In this document: positions 24,801 through 36,800 of the stretch, piece after piece
How the letters are laid out: every line of letters starts with the position of its first letter
Position numbering within the stretch: the stretch's first letter is position 1
Source of the DNA: Emydura subglobosa
Lineage: Eukaryota; Chordata; Testudines; Chelidae
Assembly: GCA_007922225.1 (NCBI GenBank)
Contig: ML679973.1
Location: forward strand, 2,670,033-2,734,032
DNA length: 64,000 bases
Direction of reading: 5' to 3'
Made by a program: the position numbers and the translations under genes
Notes under the pieces: model-generated
Told to the model about the DNA's origin: nothing
Databases searched by the model: none
Seen by the model: the letters and a program-made list of their open reading frames with translations, nothing else

Positions 24801-27800
24801 AGTGACACCAAGATCTCTATCTTGAGTGGCAGCAGCTAATTTAGACCCCATCATTTTATAGGTATAGTTGGGATTATGTTTTTAATGTGCATTACTTTGC
24901 ATCTATCAACATTGAATTTCACCTGCCATTTTGTTGCCCAATCACCCAGTTTTGTGAGATCCCTTCGTAACTCTTCGCAGTCTGCTTTAGACTTAACTAT
25001 CTTGAGTAATTTTGTATCAACTGCAAAGTCTGCTGCTTCACTGTTTATCCTTTTCCCAGATCATTTATGAATATGTTGAATTGGTCCCAGTATAGATCCC
25101 TAGGAGACCCTGCTATTTATCTCTTTCCATTCTGAAAACTGACCATTTATTCCTACCCTTTGTTTCATATCTTTTAACCAATGACTGATCCAGGAGAGGA
25201 CCTTCTGTCTTATCCCAGGACTCCTTACTTTGCTTAAGAGCCTTTGGTGAGACACCTTGTCAGGGATCTCTCAAAGTCCACGTACACTACATCCACGAAT
25301 GGATCGTGTGGGGGAATCTCCTTCACAGCCTGTGCAGTGAAGACTAATGCAAAGAATCAATTTAGCTTCTCCACAATGGCCTTGTCTTCTTTGAGTGCTC
25401 CTTTAGCACCTCGACTGTCCAGTGGCCCCACTGATTGTTTGACAGGCTTCCTGCTTCTGAGCTACTCAAAAAAAGGTTTGCTGTTAGTTTTCGTGTCTTT
25501 TGCTAGTTGCTCTTCACAGTCTTTTTTGGTCTGCTTAATTATACTTGACTTGCCGGAGTTTATGCTCCTTTCTATTTTCCTCAGTAGGATTTGACTTCCA
25601 ATTTTTAAAGGATGCCTTTCTGCCTCTAACCACCTCTTTTCCTCTGTTTAGCCATGGTGACTTTTTTTTTTTTTTTTTTTTGGCCCTCTTACTATTTTTT
25701 AGTTGGGTTGTACATTTAAATTGAGCCTTTTTTATGGTGTTTTGAAAAATGATGCTCTGAGCACCCTGCCCCTAAAGGAAAATTAACAACTTCATACGTT
25801 AGCCACTGTGCCAAACAGACTGCAGTTCCATCAAAGATAACTCAGGGACTGAGCCTAAGCCATCTAAATTCAGTGAGAAGACTCCTATTGACTTTAATGG
25901 GCTTGGCCCAAGTTCCTAAGAAAGTAACCCTACCATCCCTATGTTCCTAAGGTAAATAAAAATTATATAAGCATCCATAGGATAATATAAGCCTGACGGC
26001 AAAAAATAGGTGAATGGGGATGCCTGGCAATAGAAGATTACTTTGCCTTAATAAGCATTACTAAACATGGCAGAATGACAAGAGAAGTGGAATACTATAA
26101 TCCCTGGCTATAAATTATATAGCAAGGACAGATTAGGTCCAAGAGATAGGGAAATATAACTATAGCTAAAAAAAATCCATAGTGCCTTATCAGAGTTTCT
26201 GAGTAGAGAGAACCACATAACGGTATCTGCCAGGATACAAACCCAAGTCAACTGACTGCAGATGTACCAGTCTGATTATACTATGAGCCGGCTAATTAGG
26301 AAGAGAGTAGAACACACACTCTTGACTATGATGAGCGGACAGATTTTCAGTTTGGAATAAACAGTTATCTGCAGCTGGCAAGCCAGATTTGCGCTCCAGG
26401 GATCTGTTGGCAGGCACCTGCAGATAGGATCTCAGATTAATTTGCACCAGTGCAGTCCAGATCCTGGAACTACTCATCTTCAGAGAGAAACCCTCTCAAT
26501 CCCCACATCCATGGAGATGGCTGGTTTTCCTGGCTAAAGAGAACCGCTACAAAGACCTCCGTGCTGTGAATGAGAAAAATCTGCTTGTTCTGGCATATGC
26601 TGCAGTGGAATTCCCCAAATGCCTGCTGGCGAGGATGTTCCAGATGTTAGAGGGCTGGGCTGAACCAAAAGTCTGTACCTATCAATGAATCATGATTTAA
26701 TCCACTGGAACATCGCCTTCTGCCACAACTGAGTGTAACAGTCGGGGCTTAAAGCGGGCTGGACCACAGCTCTGGGAAATAAGTTTTCAAAAAAGCGAGC
26801 TGGGTGGCTAAGGGGTGCACATTTTTAGTACCTCAGGAAAAAAACCCTTTGATTGATTGGTTTCCCCACTTGCCTACCTCCTGGGGAAGAGCAACCAATC
26901 AGGGCTGCTGCAGAAAGTGGGCAAAGCTCTTCCCCCATCCCCTCAGAAACCCACCTCATTTTCTGTCCACTCCCTCCTGTCAGCAATGGGGACAGGATAG
27001 CTCCCCCGCTCCTCCCTCTTCCTCCTTGTAACACGCAGCTTGGGAAGAGGGTACGCTGCTGCAGCTCATCCCCCTTTCCCAGGCCTGCGGGGGGGAGGAA
27101 GAACCCTAGGAGCTGCAGGAGGAGCAGAGATAATGGTGCAGATGGATTGCTAGGCAGGGCAGTGGGCAGATAGACACCCCTCCCCACTTTTTTCAGATCA
27201 CTCAAGCTCTGGTAGCGGTCTGAAATTTGATGAATCCTTTACAGCCTTGACTGCACTAGAGAACTGCATCTTGGCAAGTTGTAGTAGGGTGACTGAACCA
27301 ATGCAACAGTGCAGTGGTCCACACTAAGCATCTTGTTTCAGCTGCACACGGTGCAGTGAAGCCACACAGAGTGCAAGTGGCTGGGCCTGTGGATTGTTGC
27401 ACCCATCTCACAGCTCCTAGCAGTAAGGTCTGATGTCTGCTTGCACCAGTTCACATCTTGGCTTTGTTCAATTGCTTGAGCTGAAAGTCTTTTGTTAGGG
27501 CCAGAGACTAGGCAGTGCTACCCCTTCACTCTGACGATGCAGATGCCATAGCAATGGACTAGACTGCATCCTGAGAGGGAAGTGGATTTGATCCTATAGC
27601 TCTTTGCCATCTCTTACTGCCAGGATCATACTGGAACCCATTTGTATGTGAAAAGATGATGGCATGTAGGGCTCCTGCTTACCTGAGGCTGAGAAGGGCT
27701 GGCAGTGAAGTTAAAGGCTTTATCTGTCCTAAAAAAGAAAGATCAGTAAGGTGAAGATTTCCTAAAACTCACAGCATAAACGCTCAAACACACACAGCAT

Positions 27801-30800
27801 CGTCCGAGAACTGCTCTTCAGAGCTGCATTTGTAACATACAGAGAGACACGAAGACTGAGCTTAGTGTCAGCGGGGGAGTGGGTTACTTACACTTATGTT
27901 TGTAGGACTGGCTCTTTTTAAACTAGTTCTACTTGATTTAAGCAATGGGAAAGAGTCAGGCCCATAGTGCAGGGGCAGGGTAATTGCACAGAGCTGATCT
28001 GGAACTGGAATTTCTGTTCTGAGAGAAATTCCAATATTAAAAAAAATCCAAATCGGAATAAAAAGCTTGAAATTTCAAAGAGTTCCTGCAAAATGAAATT
28101 TTAATTTAAAAAAAAATTATATTTGTTCATAATTTATTTTGAATTATTTCTTTTCTATTCTGTTATGATTTATAACACACATTTAGAAACAGGAATTTTG
28201 AAATGGAAAATCAAAGTGTTCCATTTCAAGAAGGTTTAAGCTTATTGACATGCTTCAATTCCATTTTTTTGCCCTCCCCCAAAACTAAATGTTGTTGAAA
28301 ACATATTCCCGCTGAATATTTGGAATGTGACCAGTTGGCATGGTCCAACGGGAAAACAATCTGGCAGAAAAAGGTCAACCAGCAGTAGTGTTGCATGGAA
28401 AAAGTGATCAGCATGATGGGGACCAGAGGGGGTTTCAGTGCTGCTAAATAATGAGATGCTGCTGAGTAGCTATCGTGTTGTTTCTGCCTAGTTACAGAAT
28501 AAGGCCTGAGAGGAGTTTGCTGCGCTAACTGCCTCGTATTAGCATTGGGAGGATCATACATAAGAACATGGTGCGAGGTGAGAAGTCATCCCTGAACTAG
28601 AGCCTGATTAAGCCACATGCAGTGATGAGTCATTCTGTGCTGGGCTCCAGCCAATCTACAAACCAGGAGCAGGTTTACCTCTCAGAGCAGGTGTATAAAC
28701 CTCATAGGAGAAACAACAGTTCAGTTTGCCCAATATCACGTCATGGCATGAACTCTCTCCTGCCTGATAGTGATAACAGATTCCATAGGCCTTAATCTGC
28801 CCCAGCCCTGCTCAGACTCCAGCCTTGTTCCCAGACCTGCTCTGCTTTGTTCCAAACCTGCTCTTGACTCCTGATTCTTGGCCCAGTTGCTACTGCACCA
28901 ACCACTAGGCCTGACCCTCCACATCTTGGTTTTTAACAGTTTGAGCAGCCTGACCTATCAGGCCCAGTGGCCAAGATGGATCGCCTACACCTGCAGGTGC
29001 CCCCAACAGTCAAAATGAAATTTCCAGGCACATCCACCATTGAGATGGAGTAGCTAGTTCAAGGCCCCCAGAACCAAGTAGCCCAGCTACAATGGGAAAA
29101 TGCCTTCCTGCAGTCACAGATCCCAGATGTCCCACGTTCCTCCACACCATTAGCTGTGACAGCCCAAGATCTAGGCTCTAAAATCCTACGACCGGAGAGA
29201 TTTGGTGGGAACCATTAGAAGTGTTGGGAGTTTCTCCATCAATGTCACCTGCTGTTCCTGTTGTGCCCAGAGATGTACCCAAATAACCAATCTAAGGTAG
29301 GGTCATCATCATCTTACTGACAGGCAGAGCACTGGATTGGGCATGGCCACTCCTGAGGCAGGGAGGCCCAATTCTCCATAACTTTAAAAAAGTCACTAAC
29401 AAATTCATCACTTATGTTTAATGACCCAAACCATGCCTGCTCCACCGTTGCCCTGTAGTTACTCAAACAAGGCCCCTGATCCGTTGCAGCCTACACCACC
29501 CATTGCTGACACCTGGTTGCTGACATGGCATGGAACGAAGCAACTCAGATTAACCATTTCTACCTAGGTCTCAGTGTGAATCTTAGGGATGAACTGGCCC
29601 AGGTTGATCCCCCCACTGCATTGCGCCTCTACATCAAGTTGTGTATCCAAATGAACAAATCAATTGTTTGAGCAGTGTCAGGAAAGGAAGAAGTCATATG
29701 CTCTGCAACTGCTTGAGCAAAGCCCGTCCCCCTCCACCTGGTAATTGCTGGGCCTGAACCTATGCAGGTAGACATGACACGAAGATGACTCTTAGCTCAA
29801 GAATGGAATATAATCATCTGAATGATCTCTGCCTGTATTGTGAGGAACAAGGCCACTTTGCCATCAGGGGCCCCCTCAAGTCCTTTTCTATGGCTAGTCT
29901 GGGAAGCCTCATTAGAGAGGACACGGCCACAGAGAACAACAGAATTGGGTTCCCCTTTACTACTTATATGTATCCTACATGTTGCCAGTAATGGCCAATC
30001 CCACCTCCAGTTCAAGCTCAGCTTTGGACCCTATCTGCACCAAAAGGGAGCTGCACCCAGCTTGCACTGATCGACTTTGAAGCCTCTAGTAATTTTTTGG
30101 ACACTGGATTTGCAAAAAAACAAAACCACTTGCTGGTGCAAAGGAAGCTTCCCTTTAAAGTGTTAGAGGCAATTTATGGCAGCTTGCTGTCCTTTGGTCT
30201 GGTTGACTGAGACTGCAACCCTCGGAGTTATAATTCAAGACCATCAGGCGACCCTGCAATTTAACCTGACTGACTCACCCTGCTTCCAAGTCATGCTTGG
30301 CATTCCTTGGCTCTCCCTCCATGATCCACACATTTCCTTGAGGTCATGAGAAGTGCGGTTCAAATCTGATTATTGTCAGCATCAGCGTCTAGTCCTTGAC
30401 ACCAGATTGGACACTAGATGCAGTCTGGACAAGGCCACCATTTTCTGCACACAGTGTCTGAGTAAGGATCACTCACCAGTTCCCATAAAGTACCAGGAAT
30501 TTGTGGATTTATTTGATAAAAGAAACACTAATACCCTTCCCCTGCATAGGTCTTACAACTGCCCCAGAGATCTCTAGCCAGGGCCAAAATCCCCTTAGGG
30601 CAAATTTACTCTTATCAGAACCTGAATTTAGGGCCCTTTGGGAATACCTCAACAAAAATCTAGCAAAGAATGTTATCTATCCTCCTATGTACCCCACCAG
30701 GGCCCCAATCCTGCTTGTCAAGAACAAGGACGGTACCTTGGCACCTTTGAGTAGGCCAGTGGTTCTCAAACTTTTTTTTTATTGGCGACCCTTTCACACA

Positions 30801-33800
30801 GCAAGTCTCTGAGTGTGATCCTCCTTATAAATTAAAAACACACTTTATATTTAACATGTTAAATGTTAAATGTATAGCCCTATTGGTAAATGAATTTACC
30901 TTTTCTCATCGCTTTTAAATTAAGACTATCTGAGTTATTTTTTAAAATAGTTACGGTTTAATACTGGGGGTGGTGTATGAAGAAACTTTGTCAATATCAC
31001 TTTTCGCAACAGACTTTGCACCCCATTGCTGCCTTTACTTCTGCACTGCTGGTGTTGGCATGGCTTTCAGAGCTGGGTGGCAACAGGGTGCTAAGTCTGC
31101 TGTGAAAAGTGATATTTGTATGTTTGTTAATATCACTTTTCGCAGCAAACTTGCTAGCTAACTGGTAGGCTGAGAGAGGGTGATAAATGGAAAACAGCCT
31201 TTCATACTCTGTATGAACATTTAGAATACCCTGTTATGCCTTTTGGTCTTTGTAACACCCCTGCCACATTCCCGCACTTAGTTAATGATCTCTTCAGGGA
31301 TGTTCTGGAATAGTTTGTAATCTATCTACATGACATTCTTATTTTTCCTGAAAACCAAGCCTTGCATGACCAGCATGTCTGGTTAGTATTCAAACATCTT
31401 TGAGCATATGGTCTATGTGGGAAACCAGAGAAATGTTAATTTCACCACACCACTGTGGACTTCTTGGGTTACATCATCTCTTCTGGCAGAATAAGCATGA
31501 ATCTCAGAAAAGTCTCTGTGGTTTCAACTTGGGCTACATCCAAGAGCATCTGGAATGTGCAGTGCTTTCTAGGGTTCACTAATTTGTATAGATGATTCAT
31601 TCAAAGATTCTCATAAGTGGTATTCCCAATTGCCCAGCTACTACAGAAAAACGCTTTCTCCTGGACACAAGAAGCCAAATTGGCCTTTGATCAGCTAAAG
31701 GAAGCGTTTACCTCTGCACCCATCTTAGTACATCTAGTCCCTTCAAAACCCTTTGTGGTCAAAGCAAATGCCTCAGATTATGTAGTTGGTGCAGTGCTAT
31801 CACAAGAACATGTGCCCTCAAAGGACTTCCACCCTTATGCCTTCTAGTCTAAGAAATTGACACTCAAGGAACACAATTAAAGTCTAGGATAAGGAGTTAC
31901 TGGCCATCAAGGCTGCATTTCAGGAGCGGCACCATCATCTAGAAGGTGCGTGCTTTCCAGTCCAAGTGTTCACAGATCATAAAAACCTGAAACATCTCTG
32001 AGCTGCCACCACGCTCAACCATCATCAGATACATTGGTGCCTCCTTTTTTCTAGATTCAATTTCATCCTGACATACAGCTCAGAAACTGAAATGGCAAAC
32101 TTGATGTGTTATCCCGTCAGGGGGAGTAGCTAGCTAAGGGGCTAAATCTCCTGAACCTGCCACTATATTGAAACCCTGCCATTTTATAAATGTGCTGGAC
32201 AACACCAATCTTTTAGCCCTTGTAAAGTCCTGTCTGCCCAATGATCCGCTTGCAGTGATGTAGATGTCAGCCAATTCTGACCCAGAAGTCAGAGTCAAAA
32301 ACAAGGTATTCTGGTTCAAGGATCACATTTATGTCCCTGATAGACCACCCCATCTAGCCATACTCCAGCTGTTACATGATTCCACCCTGGCAGGCTACTT
32401 TGGGCACTGGAAGACAGTGAAGCTGATCTCTCACAATTATTGGCGGCCAAAACTATTCTCGTCCATCAAATCTCATATTACTTCCTGTAAGACATGTGAC
32501 TGGACAAAGACCCCCCTCCACCAAACCTTTAGGTGCCCTGATCCCACTTCTGACCCCACCCCAACTTTGTGCCTGGTCAGAAGATTCTCACTGCAGAAGT
32601 GATAGCTCATTTATTTTTCGACCACATCTTCAAGCTCCCTGGGTTTCCAACTAACATTACAGCAGATCGTGGGCCACAATTGGTCTCCCATTTTTTGAGA
32701 GAATTGTTCAAACTTCTGAAAGTCACCCTACACATTTCCTCTGCTTACCATCCCCAGACAGATGGACAATTGGAATAGGTAAATCAAATTCTAGAACAAT
32801 AACTCCTGCTGCTTTATCAAGTGCCATCAAGAAGATTGGTCCAAAACTCTTACCTCTTGCAAATTTGCTTACAAGAACTCTGATCAAAGTCCCTTCTGTG
32901 CCAATAATGGCTTTCACCACTGATTCCATTCAGCCATACTACTAATCTCCCATGGCCCCGCAGATTCTGATTTGGTGCAACACCTCCACTGCATCAGAGA
33001 GGAGTTAAAAATCAAACAAACTCGGCCAAGGAGGACTACAAACAATATGCCAAAATCCATTGACAGGACCTTCCCATGGTGGCTTGAGACAAGGTATGGC
33101 TCTCAACTCAACACTTGGATGTCTCCTGACACTCAAGGAAACTAGACCACAGTTACCTTAGCCCATTCCAGACCATTCAACAGATCAAGCTGGTGGCCTT
33201 CAAGCTGCAGTTATCCCATACCATGAAGATACATCTGGTATTCCACAATGGCTTATTAAAAAAAATATGTGGATAAATCCTTCCCGGGTGCACACAACCA
33301 CCTCCATCTCACCCGCCTCCTGTCACAGTTCAGGGGCAGGAAGAATACTTGGCGGAATAGATCCTGGATTCTAAGCTCCAAGGTTGACACATGTCTCTCA
33401 TGGACTGGGAACAGTATGGCCCAACCAAGCGTTTGTGGGAACTGACCAGTAACATACAGGCACCTAACCTCCTTTAGGAATTCTATTGATTGCACCCAGG
33501 AAAGCTGGGCCCAAGGACGTTGGGGAAGCATCCTTGATGGGGTGGTGATGTGAGACAAGGAGTCATCCCTGAATTAGAGCCTAATTAAGCCACATGCAGT
33601 GATGAGTCATTTCTGTGGTAGGCTCCAGCCAATTTACAAGCCAGGAGCTGGTCTGGTGACTCTGAAGGCAGGTATATGAATCTCACAGGAGAAGCAGCAC
33701 CTCAGTCTGCTTGAACTCTCCCCTACCTGATAATGGTGACAAACTCCACAGGACGTAGCCTGCTCCAGCCCTGCTCAGTTCCAAATCCATTCTTGAGTCT

Positions 33801-36800
33801 GGCTGTGACCTCTGGCTCTGGTTCCTGGTCCGGTTGCCACAGCATCGACCATTATGCCTGACCCTTCATGTCTCAGTTTCTAACACTTGGCAGCGTTAGC
33901 TGGAGAATTGTGTCAGCAAGAGTTTTTAAGGTGTTGGCAACTGCGCAAAGTATTTCTGTGCGTGGTCCAGCAGTTGGGTTAGAAACACTGTGGGACTAAC
34001 CTCCTAAATGTGTGCTTTGTTTAAGCACACAAGGAGAACAGAGTTTGGTTCTAGGACTGATTTTATTTTTTCCTACTCATTCAGAATCCCAGCATAACAA
34101 GAAGCAGCATCCAGTGTTTGGAAATGACTAGCCTTTCAACTTCCAGTCTAAGAGCAGTATCTGAGTGTGACTGAATGCATGCAAGCATGGTAGATATGCA
34201 CTTCACCAGTGTTGTATTTTAGTCCACAAATTAAAGGCTTAATTATCTCACTGTGCATGCATATGGGCTAAGATGAAGTTCACATGAGCTACTGCAGTCC
34301 CTTGAGATAAAAGCGTCTGGGTAGAGTAAAAGATGGCCCATTGTTAGTGCCACCTAGAACATTAACTCGATCTGCATTTAAGTTTGGCTATGGAGCAGCT
34401 AATGTGTTGCTCTGTATCATAGTTTGCAGTTTTAGTCTAGATCACTCCTTGGAAACTTTATTTATTAATTAAAGAGAAGCATTTTGTTGAGGAGTCGAAA
34501 TGGTTGCTTTGGGATTCTGTAGATTCTGCCCTGGTAAAGGATTATATTCAATTATCTAAATCATCTGTCATATTTCAAACTATGATCTCTTTATTCTGTA
34601 GAATTTGGGAACCACGGGCCAAGTTTCCCTATGAACCCAATTGTTCATCACTTTTTCATGGAAAATAGAGGAACAGGATTATCCTGGGTTATTTTGTGAG
34701 AACAATAACACTGACTTTTCTCAGACCCTGTTCACTTACATGGCAGAGTAAAATTGGGGGGGAGGGGGAATGTAAGCATTTGGGAGGAAATAAACATCTT
34801 GCAGAGCAATTTAGAGAAATGTGTATTTTCCTTCCTCTTCATCAGTCTTGAAGTAATTTGATATTCCCTTTTCTACAGATTGAGAAACTGAGGCAACAGA
34901 AGGGATGTGACTTGCACACAGCAAGTCAATGGCAGAGCCAGATCAGAGCCCATGACTGCCTGACTCCCCACAATCTGCCTACTTCTAGGCTAGGCGGGCT
35001 CCCAGGATTAGCAGTCGGCCAAGTTCCCAGCCCTTCGTCCTGGGGAGGGACCACAGCACAGCAGGACGACAGACAAACAAGAGCTTGAGGTAGTGAGTGA
35101 GACAACAGAAGATCTGGCACTATTGAGAGGAGCTCTCTCTCACCACCACACACAGGCTGCCTGGGGTAGCTAGGCCACAGCCAGCCTCCTCTTGGCCATG
35201 CAGCCAGGGCCGTACTTAGCCTTGGCTTTTTCCCCCTTCCTTGGGCCATTGCGAGATACATTTCTAGACACAAGAGGATTATTCCCACACACCCAACTTT
35301 CAAGCTTCCCCCCAGCTGACCCAGGAAGCCCCCATGCCACAAAAAAGTAACAATGGGAGTCCTCTGCATTTTCTATGAGTGACCTCTTCCGCCATCAGCA
35401 GCCCCAGCAGGCTCCCCCCATTTGGCCCTGCATCCCTCTCATCAACTCATCTGAGAGCATCTCTGACAGCACCAGTGCTGAAAATAATCTTAGGCTAAAT
35501 TGTCCCTCTCCTCCGCAGACATATGCATGCAGGGGCCAAGAAACTGCCACAGGTTACCTACATGGGAGTGGACCCACCTATGTCAGAAAGCAGGGCGTGT
35601 GGTCCACAAACCCCACAAATCTCAGAGCTCCATGGGGGCACAAGGCCATCTGCAGAGAAGTCCTCTGGCACTATGCCAACTCTCTGCCAGGTTCATCGGA
35701 GCCACTCTGCCAGAGAGTCCCTTGCAGAGCAGAGCCATTGGAACCATAATCGGAGCCTCTGGCTGTCCCAGCCAGTATCAGAGACAGATATGCTGCCTTC
35801 CCATCGCCCATCCCATTCCCACCCAAATCCCCCCAGACCAACAGGAATCTGTGCACAGAAAGGTGCAGGGAATCCTGCTACAGAAGCAACTGATCCCTTC
35901 CTCCACCCGCCTCCCTCCCTCCTCCACCCCCCAGTCAGAAGGCGCTCCCTTTTGTGCACGGATCCGAAGAATGAGACCTGGCTTACTATTTCATCTTACT
36001 CTGAACCAGGGGTTGGCCACTGCTGGAAATTGAATATGGGTCAAATGGACCACTGGTCTTCTCGTGTGGCACATCCTTGCCAGCCTCAGATGAGGTGTAT
36101 GCGTCCCAGGCTGCAACAGGTAGGTAAGGAGTGAATTCCCTTCAAAAAGAGCCAGCCAGACAGAGGGCATGCCCTCCTCTGGGCCTGTAGCTTAGCCCAC
36201 TATATGGAGAGATGAGTTCCACCTAATCTCACCAGGTCAGGTATTTAAGCAGGAAGAGGGAGTAACCTGGGGGCTCCTAGAAGGAAGGAGGAAGTGGCCT
36301 GTCCCTTTCCTCCTAGTCCAAAGAGGGAACAGAACAGGGCAGCACACAGTCCCAGCCCTGACCAGGGCCTGAAATCACGGGAGGCTGACTGTGTTGTCCC
36401 GCCGGCGGAATAGGCTTCTCCTTACTCTCACAATTCAGAGAGAGATGAAAGCCAGAGGACGCCCCCCCCCCCCACTTCAGACCAAGCCCATCCAAGGGAC
36501 ACAGTCTTTCATAAATGTGGGGATGGCACTTCATTCCTCTAATCCCGGGAGACAGAGCCATGAGGCATGGTGATCCTGAGGAATGACCTGAGTGACCCAC
36601 CAGATAAACAGTCTCAGCTGAGCGTCTCTAATCTCTTGCAGCTGGAAGTGAGACTACCTGGAGAATCAAACTCAGGAAAGCTTTGGTCTAAAACAGCTAG
36701 AGCTGAGAGGCTAGTACCTTAGAGGGATTTTCCCCCTTTCAGTGCCCAAATGAAGCTGCCTGGGCCACACAAAAGAAGGTTTTTCATCTCATGTGCTCTC

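Larger units (their letters stand above)
21192..27682. other. SIDT1 intron 4
   Basis: About 6.5 kb. It holds a 68-bp hAT MITE (23837-23904), a long minus-strand CR1-clade LINE (24005-25750) and an unexplained 88-codon open frame (26428-26691). 21200-23800 and 26700-27680 hold no exon; a MIR-like patch may lie near 22145-22265. Confidence 0.65.
28572..33885 (+). mobile_element. Ty3/gypsy chromovirus-type LTR retrotransposon, inactive
   Basis: Two similar LTRs flank gag-pol remnants in the order gag, CCHC zinc knuckle, protease, RT, RNase H, integrase, chromodomain, on the plus strand (antisense to SIDT1). Every domain is broken by stops or frameshifts. Several active-site residues have changed: the protease reads D-F-E where D-S/T-G is expected, the RT box reads Y-L-H-D, the RNase H first-strand Asp is Asn, and the last Cys of the zinc knuckle is Gly. 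A hAT-like insertion interrupts RT. The C-terminal chromodomain places it with the chromoviruses. Confidence 0.88.
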
